Assembly: GCA_021414205.1 (NCBI GenBank)
Contig: JAIOOW010000003.1
Coordinates: 371,834 to 435,833, forward strand
DNA: 64,000 nucleotides
Direction: 5' to 3'
DNA from: Candidatus Anderseniibacteriota bacterium
Lineage (GTDB): Bacteria; Patescibacteria; Andersenbacteria; UBA10190
Part shown: piece by piece, positions 46,954-55,258 of the stretch
Layout: every line of letters begins with the position of its first letter
How positions within the stretch are numbered: position 1 is the stretch's first letter
Notes under the pieces: generated by a model
Databases searched by the model: none
Told to the model about the DNA's origin: nothing
The model's input: only the letters and a program-made list of their open reading frames with translations
Translations under genes and position numbers: made by a program

Positions 46954-49227
46954 CTAATCGTGCATTTTTTGCTGAGAAATAATGGCTGCAAGTACCCAAA
47001 ATATGGCATTTGTAGGATATACGTCCCAAATGTCTACAAAAAGCGCTTGGATAACAAAGCTAGTAATAAAGCCCACTCCCATAATGCCTAGAAGGCGTGT
47101 TATTCCCGATTGATTGTTTTTTATAAGGCGTAAAGATGTTATAAAAAATCTCCAAAAAAGCCATGCAGTAAATACGACACCGATAACCCCCATTTCGATA
47201 AATGTTTTTAAGTATTGATTATCTACCAGTGTGGCATCTTTTGATAATTGAATAGTACGAGAGTCCCCCGTTGCAATGTCGGCGGCTGTTACGTCTGACG
47301 GCATAGCTGTCTGCGTGATGCTGCTCCCGAGCCCTTTGCCGATAATTGCGTCAGTATTGGATGTTTGAGCAATGAGCTGTGTGATAAATCCAAATCGCGC
47401 AGCATTGCTGGCATATGTGGGGTCAAAGGCACTTCGCAAGAATGTGCCTACGTGGGAAAATTGAAATATTCCCGCTCCTGCAATGAGGAGTGTGGCAAGT
47501 GTTACTGCGATATGCTTTTTCTGAATCGTAATCCCCCCTGTTCTTTTCCAGATCAGGGTTGCAAATACACTCAGCGCTCCGATAATGAGTGCAATCCACG
47601 AGGCTCGCGTATAGGTGAAGTAGAGTAGTGGGAGCGTTGCGAGAAGCGTTGCGATAATAATAATTCTGTTTCTCGCATGCTTGTATCCCGCAAGTATGTA
47701 GCCGATACATAACATTTCTGTCGTTATGAGAAATTCTGCAAAAGGCGTAGGGTGTCCGAATGTGCTCCCCATTCTCGGAATCCAAATTTGGCGCGCAGGA
47801 TCAAATCGCAGTACGGTACTGTCGGGGAATGATTTGAGCTGAATGATTCCCAGCATCATTACTACTACAAGCGTTGCAAGAAACCACGCAAATCGTGTTG
47901 CCATGATTTTTTTTGTATGAGGCAAATATAAAACTGCGAAATATAGGAGAATATAGAGCAAGATATCTCGTAGGCGTAGTACTGCCAGTACGTGGGAGCT
48001 TGCATGGAGCGCCTCGATTATTGCCCATCCCGATAACGCAATAATGGGAGCAAGCAAACTGTTTTTTCTGTATGGCAATGTTTTATTAAAAAGCGGGACG
48101 AGGAATGTTTTGAAAAAAAGAGCAACAATAATGACGTCTTTTACTAATGTGATATCGCCTAGCGTCTGCGTAACTTTTAATAACGGCAGCAGTGGCGATA
48201 GAACAATCAACAGCAATAACCCTTCTTCGGGATTATCCCATACCCACCATGCAACACATGTGAACGCGAGTACTGCTACGCCGAGCTGCATGCTGATAAA
48301 TAATGCAATAAATAAGGCGCTTACGAGCGCGATACTTGCCCAGGCGAAGCGGGAAGAATGTTTTGTAGTACCTATCAAAACGGCAATAGCGTATGCAATC
48401 GGGTAGAGGACGACTAATACGGCGTATGAAAATGCGCCCAGATGTTTCCTTGCATACACAAGAGCGCTATGAAGGAACGGAGCTGTTTTTTTAGCGCCAT
48501 ACAGCTGGTTAAAACTCACTCCCCCGTAATGCATAATTTCTGCATGTGGCGTATATATAGTTTCCCATCCATTATTTTTTGCACGTCTGCAATAATCTAC
48601 TTCTTCAAACCAGATCCAGAATTGTTCATCTAATACGCCAATTTGTTTTATGACTTCGTTCCGTATTAAAAATCCCGCACCCATGACCTGGTTAACTGAT
48701 TGCTCTTGCGAATAATCGAAATCGACCATCATGTACTTTTTCCAGAACGGTGCATTGGGAATTATTCTCTGCATTTTTAAGAATAGTGTTGCAAGAATGC
48801 TGAGCGTCGGGAACCTGCGTACTGATTTCTGTACGGTGCCGTCTGCATTCGACAGTTTTGCGCCAACGATCCCCGCTTTGCTATTGCGCGATAAAACGGC
48901 AACCATATTTTTTATGGCATCTGGGCGTACTTCTGTATCGGGATTAAGGAGCAGTATGTGATCATCTTGCCCGCCATGTTCGTGAACATATTGAATCCCT
49001 AAATTTGTTGCTTTTGAGAATCCGAGGTTTTGTTGCTGGGATAAGAAGGTGGCAGTCTGCAAATCGGTATTCTGCGCTTTATCCAGCGACCCGTCGATTG
49101 AATTATTATCGACTATGACAACATGCCGAATCATATCTAATTCCGGAAGCTTTGAAATACTTGCAATACATTGTGCGAGCAAGCCCCCTGTATTCCAATT
49201 CACAATAACTATCGAGACCTTTTGCAT
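46954..49227 (-). CDS. Fusion: family 2 glycosyltransferase + O-antigen-ligase-like protein
   Basis: A 757-aa protein. Residues 1-280 are a GT2 domain (VSIVIVNWNTGGLLAQCIAS, HILLLNPDTEVRPDA, FWIWFEEVDYCRRAKNNGW). Residues about 300-757 are polytopic with the Wzy/WaaL-type segment FTYTRASWIALIIGALSVFA and the preceding TPFAEFLITTEMLCIGYIL. The usual long external loop lies near IIGKGLGSSITQTAM. Combining a sugar transferase with a polymerase/ligase suggests coupled synthesis and attachment of a surface glycan. Start 49227, TACTAT box 7 nt upstream. Confidence 0.85.
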   Translation of the reverse strand: MQKVSIVIVNWNTGGLLAQCIASISKLPELDMIRHVVIVDNNSIDGSLDKAQNTDLQTATFLSQQQNLGFSKATNLGIQYVHEHGGQDDHILLLNPDTEVRPDAIKNMVAVLSRNSKAGIVGAKLSNADGTVQKSVRRFPTLSILATLFLKMQRIIPNAPFWKKYMMVDFDYSQEQSVNQVMGAGFLIRNEVIKQIGVLDEQFWIWFEEVDYCRRAKNNGWETIYTPHAEIMHYGGVSFNQLYGAKKTAPFLHSALVYARKHLGAFSYAVLVVLYPIAYAIAVLIGTTKHSSRFAWASIALVSALFIALFISMQLGVAVLAFTCVAWWVWDNPEEGLLLLIVLSPLLPLLKVTQTLGDITLVKDVIIVALFFKTFLVPLFNKTLPYRKNSLLAPIIALSGWAIIEALHASSHVLAVLRLRDILLYILLYFAVLYLPHTKKIMATRFAWFLATLVVVMMLGIIQLKSFPDSTVLRFDPARQIWIPRMGSTFGHPTPFAEFLITTEMLCIGYILAGYKHARNRIIIIATLLATLPLLYFTYTRASWIALIIGALSVFATLIWKRTGGITIQKKHIAVTLATLLIAGAGIFQFSHVGTFLRSAFDPTYASNAARFGFITQLIAQTSNTDAIIGKGLGSSITQTAMPSDVTAADIATGDSRTIQLSKDATLVDNQYLKTFIEMGVIGVVFTAWLFWRFFITSLRLIKNNQSGITRLLGIMGVGFITSFVIQALFVDIWDVYPTNAIFWVLAAIISQQKMHD

Positions 49228-49233
49228 ATATGG

Positions 49234-49240
49234 TATAGTA
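49234..49240. promoter_or_regulatory. Overlapping divergent -10 boxes
   Basis: TATAGTA here reads TATAGT on the plus strand (7 nt before ATG 49247) and TACTAT on the minus strand (7 nt before ATG 49227). The two start codons are 20 bp apart. Confidence 0.6.
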
Positions 49241-49246
49241 TGGTGT

Positions 49247-50005
49247 ATGGCGCATCGTGATGCAATCGTGACATTTTTAGACGAACAATTGCCAGGCGGA
49301 GATTTTAATGATCCGAGCTTTAACGGTTTGCAGGTTGAGGGCAAGGAATCCGTAACAAAGATTGTCACTGGAGTGACAGCCGGGAAGGAATTATTTGCTC
49401 GGGCCGCAGAAGCAGAAGCTGATTTTATCGTTACGCATCACGGACATTATTGGAGATATGGTACACCCTCTCTTACTGGGTGGGAAAAGCGCAGACTTGA
49501 TATATTGCTGGAAAATAAGATGTCGCTCTATGCATCCCATTTGCCACTAGACAAGCACCCGAGACTTGGAAATAACGCTCAGCTGTTAGCATTGCTGAAT
49601 GCAGAAATTACTAATGACTTCTCTTCTCATGAGGATACGAGCAGTAGTTATATGGGGATGATTATGCGAGGCAAGCATCTTGATGAAATTACAGGAATTT
49701 TGGAAAATGGATTGAATACGAAGTGCATTACGCTTCCGTTCGGCCCTGCTATTATTCGCACTGTTGCTGTTGTGTCTGGTGGCGGAGGGTATAAATCGTT
49801 TGCAGAAGCGCTTGATGCAAAAGTGGATTTATTTATTACAGGCGATACTGCGGAAATATATAATGATGCAAAAGATTCCGGAACAAATGTTATTTTTGCC
49901 GGCCACCACGCAACCGAACGCCTTGGAGTGAAAGCGCTCGGTGATTTACTGCAGAAAACATTCGAAGTGCAGGTAGAATTTATCGACGTTCCTACGGGAT
50001 TGTGA
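49247..50005 (+). CDS. NIF3/DUF34-family metal-binding protein
   Basis: A 252-aa NIF3-like protein (also annotated GTP cyclohydrolase I type 2 homologue). Metal-ligand motifs are DFIVTHHGHYW, LYASHLPLDKHPRLGNNAQL, VDLFITGDTAEI and NVIFAGHHATERLGVKAL. Function in the family is unsettled. Start at 49247 by the leaderless -10 rule; the longer in-frame ORF reaches into the divergent gene. Convergent with the DUF1761 gene with no space between the stops. Confidence 0.9.
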   Translation: MAHRDAIVTFLDEQLPGGDFNDPSFNGLQVEGKESVTKIVTGVTAGKELFARAAEAEADFIVTHHGHYWRYGTPSLTGWEKRRLDILLENKMSLYASHLPLDKHPRLGNNAQLLALLNAEITNDFSSHEDTSSSYMGMIMRGKHLDEITGILENGLNTKCITLPFGPAIIRTVAVVSGGGGYKSFAEALDAKVDLFITGDTAEIYNDAKDSGTNVIFAGHHATERLGVKALGDLLQKTFEVQVEFIDVPTGL

Positions 50006-50422
50006 TTATCCCCAAAGAGTGACGATAGCTCCAATTATTGCAAACTGAACAAGATTATATCCTGCATTCAATGCATATAATTTCCACGACTTCCCTTCCC
50101 ATAATACTGAGCTCAGCAGAAGAGGTAGTGCGAATCCTAGCCACGCCCAAAATCCGACCATGAGGCCGTCAGTTATTGTGAGAGCTCCTACTGTTCGAGC
50201 AAACATGCCCAACACGGCTGCTAATACTAATGATCCGACAAACATCATGCCATATGATTTCATCATGCTCTGTGATTGCTTTGCTTTCATTTGATCTGCG
50301 CTCCAACCTTGGAGCTCGGACCATATTTTTCCGAATAATGGACCGTACCAAATATATCCTAGGATCATGCTTACGATTCCGGATCCGACAATTGCTAATA
50401 TGCTTACGCTTTCAAACATCAT
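50006..50422 (-). CDS. DUF1761-family four-TM membrane protein
   Basis: A 138-aa protein with about four TM helices. ILAIVGSGIVSMILGYIWYGPLFGKIWSE is the DUF1761 signature and the C-terminus GKSWKLYALNAGYNLVQFAI also matches. Function unknown. Start at 50422 (MMFESV): a GGGGGTGA Shine-Dalgarno lies about 7 nt upstream inside the preceding gene, and the ATGATG start overlaps that gene's TGA stop, indicating translational coupling to the glycosyltransferase. Confidence 0.88.
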   Translation of the reverse strand: MMFESVSILAIVGSGIVSMILGYIWYGPLFGKIWSELQGWSADQMKAKQSQSMMKSYGMMFVGSLVLAAVLGMFARTVGALTITDGLMVGFWAWLGFALPLLLSSVLWEGKSWKLYALNAGYNLVQFAIIGAIVTLWG

Positions 50423-51522
50423 AATGTACTCACCCCCTTTATAATGCGCAATGTTTCTTGCGCTGTTGTATCCCAGGAAAATTTTGCTGATCGTTCGATG
50501 CATCTGCTCGTAACTTCGTCATGGTTGCGCAATGCGTATGTTATGCCGTCTGCAATAGATTGGGAAGATAGCGGATCAACAAGCACGCCGGCACCTTCCA
50601 TGATTTCTTTCGTCGAAGAGCAGTTGCTAGTAACAACAGGAACTCCGCATGCCCCCGCTTCTATAATCGGGATCCCGAAACCTTCTTGTAGGCTTGGCAA
50701 TACAAACACCTGAGCGTTTGCGTAGAGTGTTGGTAATAATTCGTCCGGTACTGCGCCGGTGAGTAAAATATTTTTTCGTGCAGAAGATGTTTTAATACGT
50801 TCAAAGATTTCTTTATTATTCCAGCCGTGCCCGCCTGCTATGACGAGCTGGTGGTCTGAATTCCTTAGAAGTTCAAACGCTTCTACGAGCCTGTCGATAT
50901 TTTTTCGAGGCTGAATTTGCCCTACAAATAAAATATAATTATTTTTTATATCAGGATATTTTTCTTGCAGTTTATTAAAGCCATCATGTTTTTCTGTATC
51001 TGAAAAAATCTTAAACCGATCATGATCGATACCGTGATGTACTACATGTACATTTTTTTCTCTGCCGTAATACTTCTTGATATCTTGCTTCGTCGCATCT
51101 GATACCGCGATGATTGTATCTGCCTCCTTGGCAACTTGGGCAGAAAACGTATGCAAGAGCAGCCAATCCTTTGTTCTAAATTGCGGGCCGTATTCGTGAA
51201 ATGCTAAGTCGTGAATAACAGCAATTGTTTTCATCTTTTTCCTGCGTAATATCGGCAACTGCTGAATCGGCATAAACAATACATCTGGATTGTCCCAAAA
51301 TAAATCCCAGGCAAATCGTGTTTGCGTCCAAGCTCCCGGCGCAGATGACGAATGCCAGCAAGTGTTCTCCTCTCCTGTGCTCGGTGAGGGGCATGGCCCA
51401 TAAAAATTCCAACTATCTCCCCGAGCTAATTCTGGCAATCGCGCCATGAGTTCGCGCGTATATCGCGTCGTTCCATCCGCCCTCCCGGTGCAAATATCCG
51501 ATGCATCAAATGCGATGTTCAT
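50419..51522 (-). CDS. Family 4 glycosyltransferase
   Basis: A 367-aa GT-B enzyme. N-terminal RADGTTRYTRELMARLPELA, the middle KTIAVIHDLAFHEYGPQF, and C-terminal YILFVGQIQPRKNIDRLVEA, VFVLPSLQEGFGIPIIEAGACG and NCSSTKEIMEGAGVLV are typical GT4 (mannosyltransferase-like). TAGGAT lies 6 nt before the ATG. Donor and acceptor unknown. Part of the 50006-55242 glycan operon. Confidence 0.92.
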   Translation of the reverse strand: MNIAFDASDICTGRADGTTRYTRELMARLPELARGDSWNFYGPCPSPSTGEENTCWHSSSAPGAWTQTRFAWDLFWDNPDVLFMPIQQLPILRRKKMKTIAVIHDLAFHEYGPQFRTKDWLLLHTFSAQVAKEADTIIAVSDATKQDIKKYYGREKNVHVVHHGIDHDRFKIFSDTEKHDGFNKLQEKYPDIKNNYILFVGQIQPRKNIDRLVEAFELLRNSDHQLVIAGGHGWNNKEIFERIKTSSARKNILLTGAVPDELLPTLYANAQVFVLPSLQEGFGIPIIEAGACGVPVVTSNCSSTKEIMEGAGVLVDPLSSQSIADGITYALRNHDEVTSRCIERSAKFSWDTTAQETLRIIKGVSTL

Positions 51523-51526
51523 AATG

Positions 51527-54151
51527 TTATCCTACCGTTTTTTCGAGCAATTTCATAAGCTCTTTTACTCTGTGATCATACCCATGCTGGTGCGCCAACT
51601 TTTTGCGAGTATCGGAATCTTTATTTTTTTCTGCAAGTTGTTTTGTAATAAGTGATGTAAATTCCTTTTGTGTTTTTGCGTACCCGATCATGTCTTTGTA
51701 TTCTTCGAGCTCCGGCAACCCAGTTGCAATAATAGGTTTGCCAGTTGCCATGAATTCCCAGAATTTGAGCGGGAAACTGGAGCGATTATACTCGTTGTTT
51801 TTATATGGAATAAGGCAGATATCGAAATGTTGAACATATGCCGGCACATCTGCGCGAGGGATAGATCCGATCATGTGAACGTTTTTCAAGTTCGTCAGTT
51901 TTTTTAATGCTTTTGTTTTTTTGTCTACAATCGGAGCGCCAACGAATACAAAATGCCAGGTCGGATTTTTTTCTGCAGTAGCAACGAGCAAATCGAAATC
52001 ATACTTGTAAGAATCCAGCGCGCCTACTGATCCGAGTAGCGGATGTGGGATGCTCTTTAATGCGTTGTCCGCATTCTTTTTTGCGCTACCTGAGATTTCC
52101 CTTTCGTATAATTCGACATCGCCCGCGTTCAATACTAGTTGCACATTCTTTGCATGTTTTCGTTTTAGTTTAAAGAGATGCTTGGAGGTAACGGTTACTA
52201 AATCTGCGCGCTTTAATATAGTTCGCTCTTCGTCATGTACGCGCTTTGCGTTGCGATTTACTCCCGCTTGCGATGCGTGATTATCTACGCAGTCATATAT
52301 AACGGTCGCGTCTTTAAACATGGGCAAGTATTCAGCCGCCTCGGTGTCATAGAGCCACAGCACCGTGTTTCCTTCTAAAAAGCCGAGCGCACGAGCCGTA
52401 CTCTGCACTCGTCGCTTATTGAACCAATGATTGATGGCACTGATCCATGCAAACTCTCGAGAGCCGGGAATGATATTAAATTGAGACGTTATGTAGAGCA
52501 AGTCTGATCGCTGTTCATATTTAAAAACGCGCAAGAAAAATCGCATCATTTTTTTGGGATGCAATATATTTTCAAATACATACCGAATAATCCATACGCG
52601 CGGCTCTATGTATAGCACGGGATATTTTTTAGAAAGGCGCGCCATGACATGCTGCCTGTTTGTCCAACTCCCTTGGTCGTAGAGGGATCCGGCAAAACAG
52701 ATAATTCTCGTGCGCGATGCAGATTCAACCGCGGTGATACTTGTAGAAACGAGGTGATAGTATGTTTCGCTTAGGATGTATACCAGCACGAGAGTATATG
52801 CACATATTCTAAATAGAAGTGACGGGTCGGTGTATAAAAAGATGCTTACAAACCCCAATACCCCGAGCAGGGTGGCGATTCTGATAGGAGTGAGGCGAAT
52901 ATTGAGCATTCGATATGCCATAATAATCATGAATGCATACGCGATAACGGAGCTTGTAGCCATGCCGGTGACCGCAACAAAAATCGCATTGCTTGAGTAC
53001 AGTCCAATGCCTGAAAAAATTGCCGCAATTCCGGTCAGTATTCCAAATGTAATAGCCCGCATCCTCGGTTTGTTTGCAGAAACGAACATGCTGCTAGTTC
53101 CAATATCTACAAGTGAATACAAGAAAAAGGCAATCGTCATAATAATGATATACGGCGTTGCCGGGTAATATGCAGGTTTACGGATCACGATATGCAATAT
53201 TTCTGGAACGAAAAATAGTAGGGTAATTGTAATGAGAGATAGTAACAGTAATACGCGGTGCATCGTGTGTTCTGCGACTTGGAGAAACTTTTTCTTGCTT
53301 GTTGCAAAGAGGGTGCTCATCCATGAAAGATTTACTTCTGACAATGCCGCTGCAAGAATGATCAACTTCGATCCGAACGTGAGTGAGATATTTAAGTATC
53401 CTAATTGGTCGCCACTGATAATTCCTCCGAGAATTAAAATTGGTAACCGCTGCCAAATAACGTAAAAGATTCTGGAGATATACATATATACGCTGATATG
53501 CAGGAGATTTTTCCCATATCGTTTTATTTCTTGCATATTCGGCAGCGCTAGGCTTCCTGCAAGCTGCTTTGCGACGATACCTCCGATTAGAACAACCATG
53601 AGCAGGGTCGTAATAATAATCGACCAAAAGAATCCTGCAACGTGATATTTCCATGTTAAGAATCCGAATACGGCAATATTGATTGTTGCTGTAATGATTT
53701 GAATGGCATATAGGTGCACGAACTTTTTCATTCCTGTAAGAGTTGCGCCTAATACATCTTGCATGCCCTGCAGAATAAGTACGCCAGCAAACATTTGAAT
53801 ATACGGAATAATTTCCGGGCGATGATAAATCTTCACTGCAATAATTCCTGCCAGTAACGCGAGGGCAAGGGAAAGCGGGATAGTCACGATTTGGCGCGCG
53901 ATATGGGATACCCAAAAAACTTTTCCGATTTCGTTTTTGTTGTTCCGTACGGCTATTTCCCGAATGGCCCCGTCTACAATGCCCAAGTGCTGACTCACGC
54001 CGATAACTCCCCCGATAGACATGACAAGTCCGGTAATTCCGTACTCGGTAGGCGATAATACTCGGATAATAATAATGCTTTGAACAATACCCAATACGGT
54101 TGTAATCGCCTTCGTTGAGACGGACAGTAATTGAATTTTCCCGAGGTTCAT
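51527..54151 (-). CDS. Fusion: polysaccharide flippase + glycosyltransferase
   Basis: An 874-aa protein. Residues 1 to about 470 form a Wzx/MOP-type flippase with about 14 TM helices (IIIIRVLSPTEYGITGLVMS, GGIISGDQLGYLNISLTFGS). Residues about 480-874 are a GT-B glycosyltransferase (GSWTNRQHVMARLSKKYPVL, DATVIYDCVDNHASQAGVN, LLGSVGALDSYKYDFDLLVA, NEYNRSSFPLKFWEFMATGKPIIAT). Tethering a transferase to the flippase may join the last sugar addition to export. Four-base overlap with the upstream GT4 gene. Confidence 0.88.
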   Translation of the reverse strand: MNLGKIQLLSVSTKAITTVLGIVQSIIIIRVLSPTEYGITGLVMSIGGVIGVSQHLGIVDGAIREIAVRNNKNEIGKVFWVSHIARQIVTIPLSLALALLAGIIAVKIYHRPEIIPYIQMFAGVLILQGMQDVLGATLTGMKKFVHLYAIQIITATINIAVFGFLTWKYHVAGFFWSIIITTLLMVVLIGGIVAKQLAGSLALPNMQEIKRYGKNLLHISVYMYISRIFYVIWQRLPILILGGIISGDQLGYLNISLTFGSKLIILAAALSEVNLSWMSTLFATSKKKFLQVAEHTMHRVLLLLSLITITLLFFVPEILHIVIRKPAYYPATPYIIIMTIAFFLYSLVDIGTSSMFVSANKPRMRAITFGILTGIAAIFSGIGLYSSNAIFVAVTGMATSSVIAYAFMIIMAYRMLNIRLTPIRIATLLGVLGFVSIFLYTDPSLLFRICAYTLVLVYILSETYYHLVSTSITAVESASRTRIICFAGSLYDQGSWTNRQHVMARLSKKYPVLYIEPRVWIIRYVFENILHPKKMMRFFLRVFKYEQRSDLLYITSQFNIIPGSREFAWISAINHWFNKRRVQSTARALGFLEGNTVLWLYDTEAAEYLPMFKDATVIYDCVDNHASQAGVNRNAKRVHDEERTILKRADLVTVTSKHLFKLKRKHAKNVQLVLNAGDVELYEREISGSAKKNADNALKSIPHPLLGSVGALDSYKYDFDLLVATAEKNPTWHFVFVGAPIVDKKTKALKKLTNLKNVHMIGSIPRADVPAYVQHFDICLIPYKNNEYNRSSFPLKFWEFMATGKPIIATGLPELEEYKDMIGYAKTQKEFTSLITKQLAEKNKDSDTRKKLAHQHGYDHRVKELMKLLEKTVG

Positions 54152-55242
54152 AATGAGGTGAGGATATCTTCTAAGCTACCAATAATGCTATTCCAGGTGA
54201 ATTCAGCTGTTACGCGCTGTTTTCCCATTTCCCCATAGTGCTTTGCTTTATCCGGATTTTCAAGCAGGGTTGTAATTGCTTGAGATATGGATGTGGTATC
54301 GCCCGGCTGCGCCAATATGCCCGTCACGCCGTCTTGTACGGCTTCTGGCACGCCCCCCGTATTTGTTCCAATAACTGGCAATCCGAAATATGCAGCTTCG
54401 TTGTATACAATACCGAACCCTTCGTAGTCGCCTGGCAGCTCTTTTGGAGTAAGCGCGAATAGCTGTGCGCGAGAATATAGCGCATGCACATCCTCATCGG
54501 AAATTGCGCCGAGGAATTTCGCATCGATATCGAGTTTCTGAGCCAGTTGCTCAAGATTGCTTCGTTCTGGCCCATCGCCGACGACGACAATACTCTTTTT
54601 TATAATTGCCATTGCGCGAAGTAAATCATCTATTCCCTTTCTCTTAACTAATCTTGACACAGTAAGAATATATGGCGCTGTAATATCATATTTTTTCAGC
54701 ACGTCATCGGGATTATTTTTTTGATCGAGCTTATCAGTATCTATTCCCGGATACATAAACATCACGCGCTCCTCATGGGCGCCTAATGTTATAACACTTT
54801 CCTTTGTTTGCTTATTCATTACTAATACAAATGCCGCATCATGTAATACATGGGATGCTTGGGTAGATGTTTTAATATTCGATTTCCATGTGGCAATTTC
54901 CATGCCATACGTACACACGATATATGGAGCTCCCAGTATCTTTTTAACTATTCGTGCAACTCTTCCTTCGAATAGTGTCTTTCCGCAAATAATAGCATCA
55001 GGCTTTTGCATCATGGCTCGTACGAGCAGATACAATGCAAACGGCATCCATGATGGTTTTATAATTGGCCAAAAAATTCGTGATGCAATAACGGAAACTC
55101 CGGACATCTTTGCAGAACCTGGGGGCGCAAATACCGTAATATCATGCTCATGTTTTGCAAGGCTCTCTGCAATACCTGTTATATATCGCTCAATCCCCCC
55201 TACTCGAGGCGGCCAATTTTCAGCAATAATCCATATGTTCAT
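54148..55242 (-). CDS. Family 4 glycosyltransferase
   Basis: A 364-aa GT-B enzyme (PimB/WcaI-like): IWIIAENWPPRVGGIERYIT, YIVCTYGMEIATWKSNIK, YILTVSRLVKRKGIDDLLRA, and LPGDYEGFGIVYNEAAYFGLPVIGTN. First gene of the descending glycan cluster. The ATG at 55242 has TATGAT 8 nt upstream and no ribosome binding site. Confidence 0.93.
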   Translation of the reverse strand: MNIWIIAENWPPRVGGIERYITGIAESLAKHEHDITVFAPPGSAKMSGVSVIASRIFWPIIKPSWMPFALYLLVRAMMQKPDAIICGKTLFEGRVARIVKKILGAPYIVCTYGMEIATWKSNIKTSTQASHVLHDAAFVLVMNKQTKESVITLGAHEERVMFMYPGIDTDKLDQKNNPDDVLKKYDITAPYILTVSRLVKRKGIDDLLRAMAIIKKSIVVVGDGPERSNLEQLAQKLDIDAKFLGAISDEDVHALYSRAQLFALTPKELPGDYEGFGIVYNEAAYFGLPVIGTNTGGVPEAVQDGVTGILAQPGDTTSISQAITTLLENPDKAKHYGEMGKQRVTAEFTWNSIIGSLEDILTSL

Positions 55243-55250
55243 ATGGATTA

Positions 55251-55256
55251 ATCATA
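55251..55256 (-). promoter_or_regulatory. -10 box of leaderless promoter for GT4 54148-55242
   Basis: TATGAT, 8 nt before ATG 55242. Confidence 0.5.
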
Positions 55257-55258
55257 CA

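Noticed and set aside
53178..53915. 245-codon minus-strand ORF
   Set aside because: Out-of-frame shadow inside the flippase domain of the fusion gene.
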